From JAVBOO01 sp031550435 (GTDB lineage: Bacteria; Bacillota; Clostridia; Lachnospirales; WRAX01), in contig JAVBOO010000004.1 in NCBI GenBank assembly GCA_031550435.1, forward strand, positions 1 to 15,209: DNA of 15,209 bases. Reading direction: 5' to 3'. The stretch's first letter is position 1. Each line of letters begins with the position of its first letter. The notes below the pieces were generated by a model. That model saw nothing but the letters and a program-made list of their open reading frames with translations. It had not been told where the DNA came from and ran no database searches. Of this stretch, positions 13,490 to 15,209 are shown in pieces. Made by a program: the position numbers and the translations under genes.

Positions 13490-14926
13490 ATAGACAAGTA
13501 CAGCTTTAAAAAAATTACTTTGGCAAACGGGTTCGACACCGAGGACCCCGCTAACGCGAGACAGAACAACTATGCCTGGAGTATGGCCGAGTTTGGGAAT
13601 CATGTTTATGTAGGAACTGCGAGAAACACGTTTTACATGGGGTTTAAGAGTTTAGGGTTGGAGCCGCCCGCTGATTATACCCCCGATAACGCAGTGAACA
13701 ACGCCGAAATCTGGAGGCACAGAAAAGACGACGGAAGGAACTGGGAGAGAGTTTACACCGCCCCTGAAGACAAGACCGTTCTCGGTTTTCGAGTAATGGT
13801 TAAATACACCGATGAAAACGGAGTGCCCGCACTTTATGCCGGCTGCCATACGATAAATGACACACCATATCTTGCCATGAGTATAAACGGTACGAGCTGG
13901 GAGCTGATACCTGCGGGCATACCGGACAAATTCGGCACAAGATCGATGACCGAGCACAGAAGAACGCTGTATATAAGCGCAACTGATGCTTCAAACATAG
14001 GAGAACAAAGGACTTTTCTCTACTCAAGCAAAAACCCGAAAAAAGGCTGGCAAAGCATTGACTTTACAGGTACCGGAATCAGGGGCGAAATAACATCTAT
14101 GATCAGCTACAACGGCTGCCTATACATAGGTACGTCTCCAAGTGGCGGGTTTGAGGTATGGAAATCACATGACCCTTCCGGCGGAGACTGGGAGCTTGTA
14201 GTTGATAAGGGCGCGGGAGATGAACTGAACGAAGTGCCGATAAGCATGGAAGTTCATAGCGGCAATCTGTATGTCGGTACGGCTGTTTGGATGGCTGTAA
14301 AAAGTGTTGACCCCGATAAAAAATTTGTCCCGTTAAAGGGTTTTGACTTAATAAGAATCAATGACAACGACGACTGGGAAGTAATCGTCGGCAAAGAACC
14401 GTTAGTTCCGACTGTTCCGACAAAGGGAACCAGAAACTGCGGAAAGTACGAATCGGGCTTCGGCAATATTTTTAATAACTATTGCTGGCAGCTTCGTTCC
14501 TTTGACGGAAGTCTGTTCGTGTCGAGCTGGGATTCTTCTTTGGCATTCTACACGATTATCAGAGGCTTACTGACTCCGAAAACGCCTTTAACCGAAGAAA
14601 ACGCCAAGAACTTTTTTTCAAACTGGAAGACGGCTTTGGCATTGCTTTCGCAAACGGATATCTTGGATAATATAAAGAATTTCAATGCTTCTTTGTGGCT
14701 CAGAACTCTTGTCGGCAGTATTTTTGAAGCTCCGCAGGATTTTGGGTTCGACCTGTTTGCATCGAGCGATGGGGAAAGATTTAGGCCGCTGAGCTATAAC
14801 GGATTCGGAAATCCGAATAACTACGGTCTGAGGACACTTTTGCCTTCGGGCAACGAAATGTACGCTGGTACTGCAAATCCCGTCAGCGGCTGCGAAGTCT
14901 GGGTAACCAAGGTTGCAAAAAGATAG
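13490..14926 (+). CDS. Seven-bladed beta-propeller protein of unknown function
   Basis: From the ATA at 13490 the product has 478 residues (MDKYSFKKIT...); from TTG 13520, 468. No signal peptide or membrane segment, so probably cytoplasmic unless exported differently. Seven strand motifs of the form [LVM][YF]xGT recur: VYVGT (39-43), LYAGC (115-119), LYIS (160-163), LYIGT (211-215), LYVGT (260-264), LFVSS (342-346) and MYAGT (457-461). Several are followed by a G-[FC]-E-[VI]-W strand and a (D)G-x-[DNS]-W-E turn, like Asp-box/BNR-type propeller repeats. NNYAW, NYCWQL and NNYGL start equivalent blades. A mainly helical insertion of about 65 residues (about 352-418) interrupts blade 6. I do not recognise the family or a catalytic motif. 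In-frame codons upstream of TTG 13520 keep protein-like sequence back to 13490. It stands alone, with no operon partner, and is flanked by a 13-bp direct repeat. Confidence 0.75.
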   Translation: MDKYSFKKITLANGFDTEDPANARQNNYAWSMAEFGNHVYVGTARNTFYMGFKSLGLEPPADYTPDNAVNNAEIWRHRKDDGRNWERVYTAPEDKTVLGFRVMVKYTDENGVPALYAGCHTINDTPYLAMSINGTSWELIPAGIPDKFGTRSMTEHRRTLYISATDASNIGEQRTFLYSSKNPKKGWQSIDFTGTGIRGEITSMISYNGCLYIGTSPSGGFEVWKSHDPSGGDWELVVDKGAGDELNEVPISMEVHSGNLYVGTAVWMAVKSVDPDKKFVPLKGFDLIRINDNDDWEVIVGKEPLVPTVPTKGTRNCGKYESGFGNIFNNYCWQLRSFDGSLFVSSWDSSLAFYTIIRGLLTPKTPLTEENAKNFFSNWKTALALLSQTDILDNIKNFNASLWLRTLVGSIFEAPQDFGFDLFASSDGERFRPLSYNGFGNPNNYGLRTLLPSGNEMYAGTANPVSGCEVWVTKVAKR

Positions 14927-15005
14927 TGACGTGTAAGTTATTGCCGCAGTAAATACTTATTCGGGAGATTTTCCAAACACGCACGGCAATAAACAGAGCG
15001 GAATC

Positions 15006-15064
15006 GATTACAATAGCGATACAACTTGATTACAAAATGCTGTCAAACGGATTACAGTGTAATC
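15006..15064. repeat. Three GATTACA motifs at an exact 22-bp period, the last a palindrome
   Basis: GATTACAA at 15006-15013, GATTACAA at 15028-15035 and GATTACA at 15050-15056. The third continues as GATTACA-G-TGTAATC (15050-15064), a perfect 7-bp dyad around one base. A degraded copy, GATACAA, lies at 15018-15024. A 22-bp period is close to two helical turns, so all sites face the same side of the helix. The array is downstream of the propeller gene and upstream of whatever lies to the right. Confidence 0.6.
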
Positions 15065-15083
15065 GCAAAAAACGTCAGAAGCT

Positions 15084-15096
15084 ACAGTCGTTTAAG
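15084..15096. repeat. Right copy of the 13-bp direct repeat
   Basis: ACAGTCGTTTAAG, identical to 13391-13403. It lies 20 nt after the GATTACA array. Confidence 0.45.
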
Positions 15097-15209
15097 AAAA
15101 TAACAGTAATTAAAGAAAGTAGGACGTCGGGCGTTAAATTAAAAAACGCTAAACGATTGGGTTGCGGGGTTGAATTTAAGTAAAAATAATTTGATGTAAA
15201 AGAGCGCCC

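Larger units (their letters stand above)
14927..15209. other. Gene-free, A+T-rich stretch at the right end
   Basis: No credible coding frame on either strand. It contains a widely spaced inverted repeat, TTATTGCCG (14938-14946) and CGGCAATAA (14984-14992), three GATTACA motifs 22 bp apart, the right copy of the 13-bp repeat, and a short GCGTT/AACGC dyad near 15131-15149. A weak promoter-like pair, TTGCGG (15162-15167) and AATAAT (15185-15190) with a 17-nt spacer, could serve a gene to the right of the window. Confidence 0.5.

Noticed and set aside
14938..14992. Intrinsic terminator for the propeller gene
   Set aside because: The TTATTGCCG/CGGCAATAA repeat has a 37-nt loop and no T-tract after it.
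15006..15064. CRISPR array
   Set aside because: The repeated unit is only 7-8 bp with 14-15 bp between copies; too short for CRISPR repeats and spacers, and no cas gene is present.
15162..15190. Promoter TTGCGG-17-AATAAT
   Set aside because: The -35 matches in only 3 of 6 positions and no gene follows within the window.

Overview
The window reads as chromosomal DNA from a moderate-GC anaerobic Firmicute of the class Clostridia. The reasons are the hemZ-hisS-aspS order (a gene order I know from Clostridia), strong AGGAGG-type ribosome binding sites, sigma-A-like promoters and Firmicute-type versions of DeoB, YwlG, Tgt and YpsC/RlmL. I see no phage, plasmid, CRISPR, rRNA or tRNA genes. Nearly every gene is conserved housekeeping. 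The unusual signals sit in the non-coding DNA and in a few poorly characterised proteins.

Layout, left to right. (1) Positions 1-264: the possible 5' end of a divergent minus-strand gene, then a good promoter (TTGACT-17-TAAAAT). (2) Positions 265-4828: a plus-strand operon of hemZ (radical SAM coproporphyrinogen dehydrogenase family), hisS and aspS, closed by a perfect 15-bp hairpin terminator. (3) Positions 4907-6916: a minus-strand pair, deoB (phosphopentomutase) followed by a divergent ProC/ComER-like reductase. (4) Positions 7086-8889: a plus-strand, translationally overlapping pair, a class I methyltransferase and a protein with two GNAT acetyltransferase domains. Its promoter overlaps the deoB -10 box. 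(5) Positions 8995-10800: an MFS transporter and a YwlG/UPF0340 protein. (6) Positions 10809-11939: tgt on the minus strand, driven by a consensus promoter that lies on the ribosome binding site and start codon of the divergent next gene. (7) Positions 12008-13147: a THUMP-domain rRNA methyltransferase of the RlmL/YpsC type, with its own terminator. (8) Positions 13208-15209: an accessory-looking segment. It holds a candidate structured repeat, an operator-like palindrome, an orphan seven-bladed beta-propeller gene whose best start codon is ATA, and three GATTACA motifs spaced exactly 22 bp apart. A 13-bp direct repeat flanks the propeller gene.

Functional links: hisS and aspS charge tRNAHis and tRNAAsp, and Tgt modifies position 34 of the tRNAs for His, Asp, Asn and Tyr. 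RlmL-type enzymes modify 23S rRNA, so translation is the dominant theme. The rest is small-molecule metabolism (DeoB, ProC-like, GNAT/methyltransferase) and transport. I do not see a clear, complete new system. The best candidates for something undescribed are the 13.2-15.1 kb propeller segment with its repeats and the ProC-like and double-GNAT proteins. All functional calls come from reading motifs by eye, without database searches.
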